Source of the DNA: a virus
Length of the DNA: 21,057 nt
Virus record (IMG/VR): IMGVR_UViG_3300043331_000369
Coordinates: 1-21,057 of that record
Direction: 5' to 3' (one strand)
The position numbers and the translations under genes were made by a program. Shown here one piece after another: positions 12,314-19,351 of the stretch. The notes beneath the pieces were generated by a model, which saw only the letters and a list, made by a program, of their open reading frames with translations, did no database searches and was not told the DNA's origin. The number at the start of each line of letters is the position of its first letter. The stretch's first letter is position 1.

Positions 12314-14022
12314 GCTCGTACCTCGTGATAGCAGCCGGTGGCCCGGTCATAGGTGAAGAGGGCGTGCCCTTCCTCCCCGGTTTCGCTGAATCGGATTTTT
12401 TGAATATGGACTTGGACCGGCTCATCGCGGTTCGTCAGATCGCGCCAGATCGAGATGCCCGCATCCGCCTTGTTGCGGAAATGGGCGCTGCCAGAGATGT
12501 CCCATAGGCCGGGGAGGGGTTCAATCTTGTCGTCCGTTTTCTTGAGCTTCGTCGGGTGCGCCACGAGCCATAAATGCAGATCGTGATGCCGGGCGAATCG
12601 CCTGAGCGCCCCAAGGCATTCGCTGATGTACTCCGTCTCGGTTTTGCTGGCCGGGCGGCTATGCTCAATTTCGTTCCACGGATCAATCACGAGCCCTTTG
12701 ATGCCCATGCGATAGACCAGGATGCGGGCGCGGTGCAGGATCGCCTCGACGGTTGGCTCTTCTGGCAGGATGAACGCGAAGTGGCGCCCGATCCAGGCAT
12801 CCGCCCAGCGCAGTTCGTCCGGCGTGATACGCGGCGTCGGGCCGTCGTGAAACGGCTTGCCGGTGTAGACGCTGATGAGGCTTGCCACATGCCGGTGAAC
12901 GGGTTGGTTTTCAGGGGAGCAGACGCCGAAGGTCCAGCCGTGACGCACGGCGAGTTTGATGAGCAGTTGATCGAGGAAATGGCTTTTGCCGTGGCCGGGG
13001 ATGCCGGTGACGACCGTCATCAGGCCGGGCCGCACCCGGTAGAGTTTGTCAAGGTTCAGGTAGCCGGATTCGACGCCGCGATCAAAGCCGTGCTGATAGA
13101 GATGCGTCAGATCATGCGACCAGTCGTCGCCGGTAATGAGCCCTTCGACCGGGAACGGCGCGGCGTCCTCAATGCAGGCGGCGAGATAGGTGGGACCGGC
13201 TTGGATAAGGGCGTCATTGGCGTCTTTGATGCCGTCCGGCCAGAGGACGCGACTGCACTTTTCGGGACCGATCCGCCGCGCTAGCTCGTCAAGGAGTTTT
13301 TGGCCCGGCGCGTCGGCGTCCGGCGCGAGGATGATGCGGCGGGCCTGCGAAAAGACGGATTCGGCGCTTTCGAGAAAGGTGAACTTGCTCGTGTAGGCCG
13401 CGGCATCGGGGGCGGGTGCGCCGTCCGGCACGCTCAGGACGTTCGTGAAACCGGCGACTTCGAGGGAGAGTTTGTCGATTTCGCCTTCGACAATGATGAT
13501 GGTATCCGCGCCGGTCACATCATCGAGGCCGTAGAAGATGCGTTCCGCCCCTTTCTCCATGCGGAAATGCTTTTTGCCGCAGCGGTGTTTGGTGTTGACG
13601 TGGATGCCGTCGCGTTCGTAGGGGAAGAGGATGTGCCCGACCTCGGCATCACAAACCGGGCAATATTCGCGGGCGGCGGCAATCCGGTTGCGGTGGAGGA
13701 CCGCCTCACCGATCCCGCGCTCCTCGGCAAACCAGCGGACGGCGTTCGCCCAGACATCGGGCGCGATGGACTCCGGCACCGGGCGCGGCCGTTGATAGGT
13801 TTTCGGCGGCGCGGTGCCATAGGGCGCGGGGCCATCTTTCGCACCGCCCAGCCCGCCGCTCCAACCACAGTGCATACAGAGCCAGGTGCCCTTCTCGACA
13901 TTGACCGACAGGCAGCGGTCGCGGGATTTGCGCCGGGTTGGGCTGCATGTCGGGCACAGCACGTCGATTTCGCCGTGGGCGCCGTGGGGCAGATCAATCC
14001 CGAAATCGGCAAACGTCTTCAT
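12310..14022 (-). CDS. Primase-helicase, T7 gp4/Twinkle-like
   Basis: The protein has 570 residues in three parts. First, a zinc-binding N-terminus with CPTC (residues 23-26) and C-M-H-C-G-W (49-53). Second, a TOPRIM region with IIIVEGEIDKLSLE (Glu179, Glu181), ILAPDADAPG (Asp235, Asp237) and KDANDAL. Third, a RecA-like hexameric helicase with Walker A GIPGHGKS (340-347), SPENQPVHRH, Walker B GLVIDPWNEIEH (about 443-454), LVAHPTKL and ISGSAHFRNKADAGISIWRD. It would unwind DNA at the phage fork, and the N-terminal part may prime. The ATG overlaps the initiator stop (ATGA). The upstream initiator is the natural loader. Confidence 0.92.
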   Translation of the reverse strand: MKTFADFGIDLPHGAHGEIDVLCPTCSPTRRKSRDRCLSVNVEKGTWLCMHCGWSGGLGGAKDGPAPYGTAPPKTYQRPRPVPESIAPDVWANAVRWFAEERGIGEAVLHRNRIAAAREYCPVCDAEVGHILFPYERDGIHVNTKHRCGKKHFRMEKGAERIFYGLDDVTGADTIIIVEGEIDKLSLEVAGFTNVLSVPDGAPAPDAAAYTSKFTFLESAESVFSQARRIILAPDADAPGQKLLDELARRIGPEKCSRVLWPDGIKDANDALIQAGPTYLAACIEDAAPFPVEGLITGDDWSHDLTHLYQHGFDRGVESGYLNLDKLYRVRPGLMTVVTGIPGHGKSHFLDQLLIKLAVRHGWTFGVCSPENQPVHRHVASLISVYTGKPFHDGPTPRITPDELRWADAWIGRHFAFILPEEPTVEAILHRARILVYRMGIKGLVIDPWNEIEHSRPASKTETEYISECLGALRRFARHHDLHLWLVAHPTKLKKTDDKIEPLPGLWDISGSAHFRNKADAGISIWRDLTNRDEPVQVHIQKIRFSETGEEGHALFTYDRATGCYHEVRA

Positions 14023-14861
14023 CCGATGTAGACCTCGCCGGTAATCGCCGCCCTAAGCCCGGAATTGGCGGGAAGGGTCCGGGCATAGGCGAGCCGTTCC
14101 GCCTCCGGCATCGCCATCGCCTCCTTGTAGGTCAACGGGGGTTGCCGTCCGTTCGGTGCCGGCCGTGTGAAGGTTGGGACGTTTCGCATCCAATAGCGCC
14201 ACGCGGCGAGCCAGTCTTTCATCGTTGAGCCTTTCGCCCGGTGATGGTCACGCCACTTCTCGGTTTCGGCGTCAATCCGCTCCGCCGGGACGCCGTAACT
14301 GATCGCCTGTTCGCGCATCTCGTCCGTGACTTCGAAATCATCGGGGAGTTGTGTTGCGCGTTTTTCCTTAGGGGGAATAAAAGGGGGTTTATCTAATACT
14401 TCGTTAGAAGTATTAGAGGTACGGTTAGGTGTCCCGTTACGTGTCCGTGACGTAACGGTTACGTCACCGTTACTGCCCGTTTCCGGGTCTTTATTCTCGC
14501 GGCGGCGTTCCCGTAAACGGCGCTGTCGCTCAGCATTTGCCTCCCGTTGGATCGTCAACCGACCGATGTATTTCTCCCAATTGTGGATGCGAAGTGCGCC
14601 TGTTTCGGGGTCTTGGTCTATGAAACCGACCGTCATCAGGGCGTCAATAAACGCCCCATCTTGGCCTGTCCACAACGCGGCACGTTCAATAACGTTACGC
14701 CGTAACGTTACGTAACCGTTACGGTCGGCGTTATCGACGGACCATAGCCAGAGGCACACCATATGCCCGACGATTTGCGCCTCTGAGCAACCCAACTCAT
14801 CCGCCATCGCGAGCGTCTTGCGGTGATCTTTCAGCGATTGGTGAACTTCAATCCAGGCCAT
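14019..14861 (-). CDS. Replication initiator / helicase loader, DnaD-DnaT-like
   Basis: The protein has 280 residues (ATG 14861; a GTG one codon earlier is possible). The N-terminal winged-helix part reads AWIEVHQSLKDHRKTLAMAD, then a CLWLWSVDNADRNGYVT segment and DALMTVGFIDQDPETGALRI HNWEKYIGR. A basic helix (AERQRRLRERRRENKD) follows, then a low-complexity linker (residues about 125-170). The C-terminal domain contains LPDDFEVTDEMREQAISYGV, ETEKWRDHHRAKGSTMKDWL and AAWRYWMRNVPTF, the DnaT/replisome-organiser signature with DHH-x-AKGS and W-x-x-AWR-x-W. It is immediately followed by the primase-helicase. The linker and winged-helix sequences contain a dense set of short DNA repeats, so the origin may lie in the gene. 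Confidence 0.8.
   Translation of the reverse strand: MAWIEVHQSLKDHRKTLAMADELGCSEAQIVGHMVCLWLWSVDNADRNGYVTLRRNVIERAALWTGQDGAFIDALMTVGFIDQDPETGALRIHNWEKYIGRLTIQREANAERQRRLRERRRENKDPETGSNGDVTVTSRTRNGTPNRTSNTSNEVLDKPPFIPPKEKRATQLPDDFEVTDEMREQAISYGVPAERIDAETEKWRDHHRAKGSTMKDWLAAWRYWMRNVPTFTRPAPNGRQPPLTYKEAMAMPEAERLAYARTLPANSGLRAAITGEVYIG
14393..14416. repeat. Perfect inverted repeat in AT-rich stretch
   Basis: The arms CTAATACTTC (14393-14402) and GAAGTATTAG (14407-14416) flank the loop GTTA. The 10-bp stem is perfect. It encodes part of the linker (NTSNEVLD) of the initiator. Confidence 0.85.
14435..14473. repeat. GTTAC/GTAAC repeat cluster 1
   Basis: Four copies of GTTAC or its complement occur in 39 bases, most extended to CGTTACG or CGTAACGG, in both orientations. 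They lie next to the AT-rich hairpin and inside the linker coding region. Confidence 0.75.
14694..14722. repeat. GTTAC/GTAAC repeat cluster 2
   Basis: Five copies occur in 29 bases, alternating in orientation, with starts at 14694, 14702, 14707, 14712 and 14718. They include the palindrome TAACGTTA at 14703-14710. They lie in the winged-helix coding region (RNGYVTLRRNV). Confidence 0.8.
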
Positions 14862-14887
14862 CACGTCACCGCCCTTCGACGGAACGC

Positions 14888-14903
14888 GTCTAGACCTCTA
14901 GAG
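14888..14903. promoter_or_regulatory. Tandem palindromes, candidate operator
   Basis: Two adjacent 8-bp palindromes, GTCTAGAC and CTCTAGAG, are centred 8 bases apart, 27 bases upstream of the initiator ATG. A related pair of CTAG boxes, including GGTCTAGACC, is at 19912-19927. The spacing suits a dimeric repressor, but no repressor gene is visible here. Confidence 0.35.
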
Positions 14904-15020
14904 ATTGATAGGGGGGATGGGGTAGACTTTCGCACAACCGGACTCCGTGTTAGCGACGGGTGTTCGGTTAGAGCCGGGGATGGTGTTGACTGCACCGCCT
15001 CGGCTCGTTTCGTCCTCATC

Positions 15021-15029
15021 ATTGTAGCA
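15021..15029 (-). promoter_or_regulatory. Candidate extended -10 promoter for replication genes
   Basis: On the minus strand 15029-15021 read TGCTACAAT. The wider context GATGTGCTACAAT differs at one base from the candidate promoter at 5896-5908. No -35 resembling TTGACA is seen at 16-18 bases. Confidence 0.45.
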
Positions 15030-15066
15030 CATCCGGCCATGATAGGCGCTCCCATCCCCCGCGGAC

Positions 15067-15249
15067 CTACGCACTTTTCCGGGCGTCGATCTTGAGGATG
15101 CGGGCCCGCGGTTCCGTCGCCTCGAGCGCCACCGCCGCAATCCGTCGCCAGACCTCTTGCCGGTGATCGGGCAACCGGTCCCATGCGGGCAGGGCCTTGT
15201 TTGACGCCCACACCGCGTAGAGGCGGGCGGCGAGCGTATCGAGGGTCAT
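15067..15249 (-). CDS. Small hypothetical protein (60 residues)
   Basis: The protein starts MTLDTLAARLYAVWASNKAL, continues with PAWDRLPDHRQEVWRRIAAV and ends KIDARKSA. It is a compact helical protein with W-D-x-L-P-x-H-x-Q-x-x-W-x-x-I, a pattern common in small phage proteins that appear beside replication and nucleotide genes; the function is not known to me. The ATG overlaps the methylase stop (ATGA), so it is coupled to it. It is the last gene before the leader region. Confidence 0.7.
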   Translation of the reverse strand: MTLDTLAARLYAVWASNKALPAWDRLPDHRQEVWRRIAAVALEATEPRARILKIDARKSA

Positions 15250-17233
15250 GACGCTTCCACCTCCGCGAAGAGCGGCGCATCGCCGGTAATCCGCCGCTTC
15301 GCCATCGTCACGTACTCCGGGTTCAGGTCGATCAGGATGCTGTCCCGGCCCAATTGATCGGCGACGAGGCCCACGGTACCGCTCCCGCCGAACGGATCGA
15401 GGCAGACGCAGGGCACCGGCTCGCCGGCGTCGCAGGTGCAACCGGGCTGCCAGCCGATTGTTTCGCCTCCACGCCCAGGGCCGAAGTCCAACTTCGGCCC
15501 TCGTGGTGCTGATTGCGGCGATGAATATGCTTTCGCGGTATAGGTGTCCGTAGATCGACCCGCGCCGTTGTACCCGTTCTCCCGCTCCACCACCCGCCGC
15601 CACGGTGCCCCGCATGCCGGGCACGCGCCCCGTTCACTCGTCCCGGCCAGGATCAGCGGACGGACCAGCTTCGGCGGAAACGTTGCGAAATGCGCCTCTT
15701 TGAATGGCGCGGGGTTGACATCGAGCGCCAGCGGCTCGCCGGACTCGCTCAGGATCAGGCCGAGGGAATCGAAAAAGAGGTCGGAGTTACGGAGGTTACG
15801 GCCGGAACGTTCTTCGTCGGTGCGCTTGCCCTTCTCCCGCCCGTTCCGGTGAACCGATCCGTGAGATCCCGGCCCGGTGTCCCAGCCGTCCGGCGCTTTC
15901 ACGGTATAGGCCGAGCCAGCCCGCTTCACCGCCTCCGCGTCCCAAAAGTAGCGGCTCCGCTTCGTGAGCAGATAGACGTACTCGACGGCGGATGTTGGGC
16001 GGTCGGTCGCGCTCTCCGGCATCGAATTGCGCTTGAGCCAGGGGAGTTGACTGCGGAGATACCAGCCCGGCTCTACGAGCGGCTTGGGTTCTTCACACCA
16101 TGACGGAATGTCGATCTCTTGACGCTGGTTTGCTCGCTTGATGAGGTCGTAGAGCATCTCCCGCTTTTCTTGCTCGGATTGCGGGAGCCGTCCATTGCCA
16201 CGCATCTCGCGGCCGCGCTTGTTGGATAGGTCCAGGTTGTACGCGAGGATGGCCTGCTTGCGCTTGACGATGAGATAGGGATAGATCGCCCGGATCACAT
16301 CGACTGCGGCGTTCCCATCCAACCGCCACCCGTAGCTGTCGAACCTCGAAACGATGCCGCGGCCATCCGTCGTGTTTGCCCGCTGCTTGACCGCCGCTTT
16401 CCCATAGCCGGTGAGTTCCACGCATCGGTCGATCAGCGGCACGTCGTTATTCGTCAAGCTGGTGTAGACCACATAGCCGTCTTGGTATTCCTGCTCAATG
16501 GCCCGGCGATTTGAGCGGTGCCGCCGAATCCCGATGGTGCCCTCGCCGTCGAACATCGCAGCCAACCATGCTCGGTCGCGTTCATCCTTCACGCAGGTCG
16601 GAACGGTGTACGGCTCTTGCAGAGCGAGCGCGAGGCGGGCCGGGACCATCATCAGGTCTTTGGGCTTGAGGCCGTTCTGCCCGCGCGCAAACGTCCCGGC
16701 CTTGTTTCGAACACCGCGCGATGCTTCGGATTGCCGGCCACCGGGATTCAGAAACTCACCGTCTCGCCGCCCCCCCGGATCGTGCGAGCAGTAGCTATCC
16801 CCGAGATTGAGCCAGAGGGTGCCGTCCGGGCGGAGTACTCTCTTCACCTCGCGGAACACGTCCACCAGATGCGCGATGAAGAGGTCCAGCGTCGGCTCTT
16901 GGCCGAGTTCGCCGCGCCAGGCGTTGCAGCGGATGCAGAATGACGAAACAACATGCCTCGCCTGTTGGTCCATCTTCCGGACCTTGGTTTCCGGGTTGCT
17001 AAATCCGCCGAGTGTTGATTTGTACGAGTACCCGCCGCCACTGATTACTTGGCGCTGTCCTGACCAGTCATGGTCACACGTCGCATCCCCGCCCCACACT
17101 TGCGGATCAGTGCCATAACTGCGAAGTCCGTAGTACAGCTTTACGGGGGCGATGTCACGACACACTGAATCGAGTCACTTTCGATCTCGGACAGTCGCTG
17201 CCGGACATCGCCCACCAGGATTTTCACTCCCAT
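15246..17233 (-). CDS. DNA methyltransferase (N6-A/N4-C type) with embedded LAGLIDADG domain; frameshifted near the start
   Basis: The true start is ATG 17233, with AAGGAGGT just upstream. It reads MGVKILVGDVRQRLSEIESD, then SIQCVVTSPP, and hits TAA at 17143-17141. The family continues directly from SPP into YYGLRSYGTDPQVWGGD, which here is found in the -1 frame from about 17132 on. In that frame the gene is open to 15246: C-x-H-x-W, VFREVKRVLRPDGTLWLNLG, DSY, then MMVPARLALALQEP, an inserted homing-endonuclease domain, then GWYLRSQLPWLKRNSMPESA, TDRPTSAVEYVYLLTKRSRY, and the SAM motif CLDPFGGSGTVGLVADQLGR with DLNPEYV. It would protect phage DNA. The catalytic SPPY motif is split by the shift, so activity is doubtful unless the shift is a sequence error. 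Confidence 0.8.
16068..16616 (-). mobile_element. LAGLIDADG homing-endonuclease insertion within the methylase
   Basis: About 181 codons interrupt the methylase between LALALQEP and GWYLRSQLP. The insert has RDRAWLAAMFDGEGTIGIRR (a LAGLIDADG motif in the W-L-A-x-x-x-D-G-E-G form), SLTNNDVPLIDRCVELTGYG, FDSYGWRLDGNAAVDVIRAI and YPYLIVKRKQAILAY. The repeat CGGCTC stands at both ends (16068-16073 and 16611-16616). Removing one copy plus the insert (543 bases) restores a continuous methylase. No intein splice residues are present (no Cys/Ser at the first position, no His-Asn at the end), and the insert is open throughout, so it appears to be carried in the protein. Confidence 0.8.
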
Positions 17234-17245
17234 TCCGCACCTCCT
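17222..17245 (-). promoter_or_regulatory. Strong ribosome binding site that fixes the methylase start
   Basis: On the minus strand GAAAGGAGGTGCGGA precedes ATGGGAGTG. This is the best Shine-Dalgarno match in the window and shows that translation begins at 17233, 68 bases upstream of the first start in the long downstream frame. Confidence 0.8.
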
Positions 17246-17266
17246 TTCTCATGTATAGACGAGTGG

Positions 17267-18061
17267 TCATCGCGTGTGCCTATCGTCGCCAGCGACGCCG
17301 CCCGCCTTCGCCGCCAATTCCGCGTCGACCAGCCGCCCGATCCGCTCTTGCTCAGCGTCATCCATCACCTGCTCACGGCGGCTATCCCGTTCCGCCTGCC
17401 ATTCCTCGATCAGTTTTGACGCGCTGGCGCTGCTCAGTTTGTCGAGGGTCGCGTCAGGGTGAATCCGCTCCTGAATCCGCGCATTCATCGCCGCCTCGTC
17501 GTGATGCTCCCCGCCGTCCGGCCCTAGGACCGTCATGCCAAGGTCCTTCGCGAGCGCGATGAGGAATTGACGTTGCTTTGACGTGATGAAGCCGCCGCCG
17601 ACCCGTTCAGGCTGTCGATCCTTGCTCATGGGGCTTATGTTGCGTGGCGGGGCTGTTTTGTCGCTCTGAGCGGTATCTGTGCGGTTGGGCGGCATGCGGC
17701 CCGGCGTATCGACCACATTGACCGATCCATCCGGGTCCGTGCCTTCGCTCAGATCGTCGCCGGCGAATTGCGTCCCGTAACCAAGATGAGCCAGGGCGCG
17801 ACCGATGGCTTTTGTCTCCGATTTCTCGATATAGTCCCGGAAGTCGCCGGGCGTCTCGCTGCCATAGCCGGTCGCGCTGCCGCCGCTACTCAGCCGGACG
17901 GTCGCCCGGAAGATCGCTTGCGTATCGTCAAGGCGGATTGCCTCAGTCTCGAGCGCGGCATCGGGGTCCACATCGCGGAGCCACACCAGGCGCCACTTGA
18001 CTTCGAGATAATCCTGCCGTCCCATCTTTATGAGATATTTGCTCGGGTCGAATCCCGTCAT
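17267..18061 (-). CDS. Rad52-like single-strand annealing protein
   Basis: The protein has 264 residues from ATG 18061 (GGAGGT eight bases upstream; longer readings are Arg/Trp-rich shadow). The N-terminal domain reads FDPSKYLIKMGRQDYLEVKW, RLVWLRDVDPDAALETEAIR, DDTQAIFRATVRLSSGGSAT and FRDYIEKSETKAIGRALAHL, then GYGTQF. The E-T-x-A-I-G-R-A-L-x-x-x-G-Y/F-G core is shared by phage Rad52/Sak- and Erf-like annealing proteins. A flexible middle leads to a C-terminal part (GGGFITSKQRQFLIALAKDL, KLSSASASKLIEEWQAERDS) found in several phage annealing proteins. It would anneal strands during phage recombination, perhaps with the VRR-NUC nuclease. The subfamily is uncertain. Confidence 0.65.
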   Translation of the reverse strand: MTGFDPSKYLIKMGRQDYLEVKWRLVWLRDVDPDAALETEAIRLDDTQAIFRATVRLSSGGSATGYGSETPGDFRDYIEKSETKAIGRALAHLGYGTQFAGDDLSEGTDPDGSVNVVDTPGRMPPNRTDTAQSDKTAPPRNISPMSKDRQPERVGGGFITSKQRQFLIALAKDLGMTVLGPDGGEHHDEAAMNARIQERIHPDATLDKLSSASASKLIEEWQAERDSRREQVMDDAEQERIGRLVDAELAAKAGGVAGDDRHTR

Positions 18062-18188
18062 CTCGATTGACCTCCAGCGCCAAGCTGAACGCCTGGCGCG
18101 CCTCGTCATCCGTCAGACCGGCCCGGATGCAGGCGACGGCGGCGGCGTCGAGCCGCCACCATCGCGTCTGCTCAAACTCGGGGATCAT
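17943..18188 (-). CDS. Possible small protein overlapping the annealing gene
   Basis: The ORF has 81 residues, starting MIPEFEQTRWWRLDAAAVAC with IRAGLTDDEARQAFSLALEV. The first 43 residues look like a real acidic helical protein, and they fill the space between 18234 and 18061. The rest, 119 bases, overlaps the annealing gene in another frame and is poor (VAPRCGPRCRARD). The overlap is long compared with other junctions here. The annealing protein's ribosome site lies within this frame (LALEVNRDD). Confidence 0.5.
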   Translation of the reverse strand: MIPEFEQTRWWRLDAAAVACIRAGLTDDEARQAFSLALEVNRDDGIRPEQISHKDGTAGLSRSQVAPGVAPRCGPRCRARD

Positions 18189-18233
18189 TGGGCCGCGTCC
18201 GGTTTCGGCAGCATGCGAACCGTCGCCAGAAGT

Positions 18234-18440
18234 TCAAACGCTTGCACCGGGTCGCATACCGCATTCAACGATTTCAAACCCGGCGTACTCGTGGGGTTCC
18301 GGGCTCAGTTGTTCCGGCCCGCCATTCATCGCCCACTCCCAGCCTGACCGCTCAGCCGCGCCTTCGTCGTCAAACGCACCCAAGATGGCGCGCTCTATCC
18401 AATCGTCCGTACCGACATAGACCGTCGTCACGTAGATCAT
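18234..18440 (-). CDS. Small hypothetical protein (68 residues)
   Basis: The protein starts MIYVTTVYVGTDDWIERAIL, then GAFDDEGAAERSGWEWAM and EYAGFEIVECGMRPG. The strand-turn-helix-strand plan, with V-Y-x-x-x-x-x-x-x-x-x-x-x-x-A-F-D/x-x-x-x-A and Y-x-x-x-E-I-V near the end, is common to small phage proteins that begin with a hydrophobic strand and end with F-x-I-x-E. I know no function. The ATG overlaps the upstream stop (ATGA), and GGAG precedes it by eight bases. Confidence 0.65.
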   Translation of the reverse strand: MIYVTTVYVGTDDWIERAILGAFDDEGAAERSGWEWAMNGGPEQLSPEPHEYAGFEIVECGMRPGASV

Positions 18441-18859
18441 GGGGCTTGCTCCCGTTTCGGCACGATCAACACGTCACCGTCCATCCACCCCGCGTGTTGA
18501 CCGAGCGGCCAGCCGTCCGCAATCAACCGATCCCTGAGCGCGTTGCCACCGATGCCCCGCGCCTTCCCGGCGACCGTGAACGCGGTTGGGGCGTCGTCGC
18601 CAGCCGCGACGATGGCGAGGCCCTCCGCATTCGCGAGGACATGCACCGCTGGCGGTTCGCCAAGCGCCCGGTGTCCGGCCTGAAGCAACCGCATCCCGCT
18701 ATCAGTGAGACCGATGCCGGGACTATCGCCGCGCATCCGGGCCGGGGTAATCAGGTGGTAGCCCGCCTCTTGCGCCCGTTGCAGCGGCGTCATCTCGGCA
18801 AGCCGCAGTCGTTCCGCGAGTTGTTCGCTACGCTTTTCGCGGAGAGATGTGACGCTCAT
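18437..18859 (-). CDS. Hypothetical protein (140 residues)
   Basis: It starts MSVTSLREKRSEQLAERLRL at 18859, just after a GAGGGCGAG ribosome-site-like stretch. Residues 1-35 are a charged helix. Then come GYHLITPARMRGDSPGIGLT, LLQAGHRALGEPPAVHVLAN and a compact C-terminal section with GNALRDRLIADGWPLGQHAG and WMDGDVLIVPKREQAP. The last part resembles a small beta fold. Family not recognised. It lies seven bases after the membrane-protein gene stop and is joined by ATGA to the next. Confidence 0.6.
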   Translation of the reverse strand: MSVTSLREKRSEQLAERLRLAEMTPLQRAQEAGYHLITPARMRGDSPGIGLTDSGMRLLQAGHRALGEPPAVHVLANAEGLAIVAAGDDAPTAFTVAGKARGIGGNALRDRLIADGWPLGQHAGWMDGDVLIVPKREQAP

Positions 18860-18866
18860 CTCGCCC

Positions 18867-19073
18867 TCAGTTCGTGTGCGGCGGGACGACCAGATCATCC
18901 CGCCGAGAAATGGCGTTGACCCGCGATGTTACGGGGATGTGGTAGGTATGCAGGCGGCGCAACTCCCGTACCCGCTCGCGGTGGAGGCGCGCCCAACGCC
19001 GGTCGGTGATGAGCGCGCCGACGATGCCGCCGACGATGACGGCGCCACTCAGAAGGGCGATTGTCCAGATCAT
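18867..19073 (-). CDS. Small single-span membrane protein
   Basis: The protein has 68 residues starting MIWTIALLSGAVIVGGIVGA, with one membrane segment at residues about 2-22 and then a basic stretch (TDRRWARLHRERVRELRR), so the C-terminus should be cytoplasmic. I chose ATG 19073 because it overlaps the preceding stop (ATGA) and has TGGAG nine bases upstream; a GTG at 19094 is the alternative. Phage proteins of this form include spanins, superinfection-exclusion and replication-anchoring proteins; no motif decides. Confidence 0.65.
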   Translation of the reverse strand: MIWTIALLSGAVIVGGIVGALITDRRWARLHRERVRELRRLHTYHIPVTSRVNAISRRDDLVVPPHTN

Positions 19074-19351
19074 ATCCGTCGCTCCATCCGGCACGATTCG
19101 CAGACGGTCAAATCACCGCCGACCAGTAACAGGTAGTCGCAGCCGCAATAGACGCAGGTGAGATGTTCGACGGGACGGGCAATTGCCCGAGACGGGATTA
19201 CCGCGTTACGAAACCACGACCCGACTTCGATGATCGAGAGCGGGTCCGTGTGCGCCAGAAGATTCAGGACCGGCGCTGCACCGGGCGGCAAGAGCGCCAG
19301 CGATGGCAGCAGATCGGCGTCGGTGCGGGTGCGGTCAATGGTTGCGGTCAT
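19070..19351 (-). CDS. Hypothetical protein with C-terminal zinc ribbon
   Basis: The protein has 93 residues. It starts MTATIDRTRTDADLLPSLAL and has a hydrophobic proline-rich stretch (LLPPGAAPVLNLLAH), then helices, then LTCVYCGCDYLLLVGGDLTV CESCRMERRI near the end. Two C-x-x-C pairs, in CVYCGC and CESC, form a treble-clef-like ribbon. The ATG at 19351 overlaps the upstream stop. The function is unknown. Confidence 0.65.
   Translation of the reverse strand: MTATIDRTRTDADLLPSLALLPPGAAPVLNLLAHTDPLSIIEVGSWFRNAVIPSRAIARPVEHLTCVYCGCDYLLLVGGDLTVCESCRMERRI

Larger units (their letters stand above)
14357..14724. other. Candidate replication origin inside the initiator gene
   Basis: The region combines an AT-rich stretch (about 14357-14417), unusual in this GC-rich genome, a perfect 10-bp inverted repeat within it, and two clusters of GTTAC/GTAAC words. 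The codons used here (TTA, GTA, GTT, AAT) are AT-ending, unlike the rest of the gene. The layout resembles lambda, where iterons and an AT-rich segment lie in the middle of gene O. Origin function is inference. Confidence 0.5.
14862..15066 (-). other. Leader region before the initiator gene
   Basis: This 205-base stretch separates the methylase operon from the replication genes. It holds the candidate promoter at 15021-15029 and the tandem palindromes at 14888-14903. Two weak minus-strand ORFs are possible. One has 44 codons (15032-14898, starting MCYNDEDETSRGGAVN) without a ribosome site. The other has 53 codons (15022-14861, Ser/Pro-rich), whose TGA overlaps the initiator ATG. Neither is convincing. 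Confidence 0.45.

Noticed and set aside
12574-14031. Long plus-strand ORFs (236 and 243 codons) opposite the primase-helicase gene
   Set aside because: They are antisense shadows of a gene with full motif support; they have no ribosome sites and an Arg/Ala/Gly-rich composition.
16068-16616. Intein in the methylase
   Set aside because: There is no Cys, Ser or Thr at the first or +1 position for any border allowed by the direct repeats, and no terminal His-Asn. The endonuclease motif is present but splicing blocks are not.
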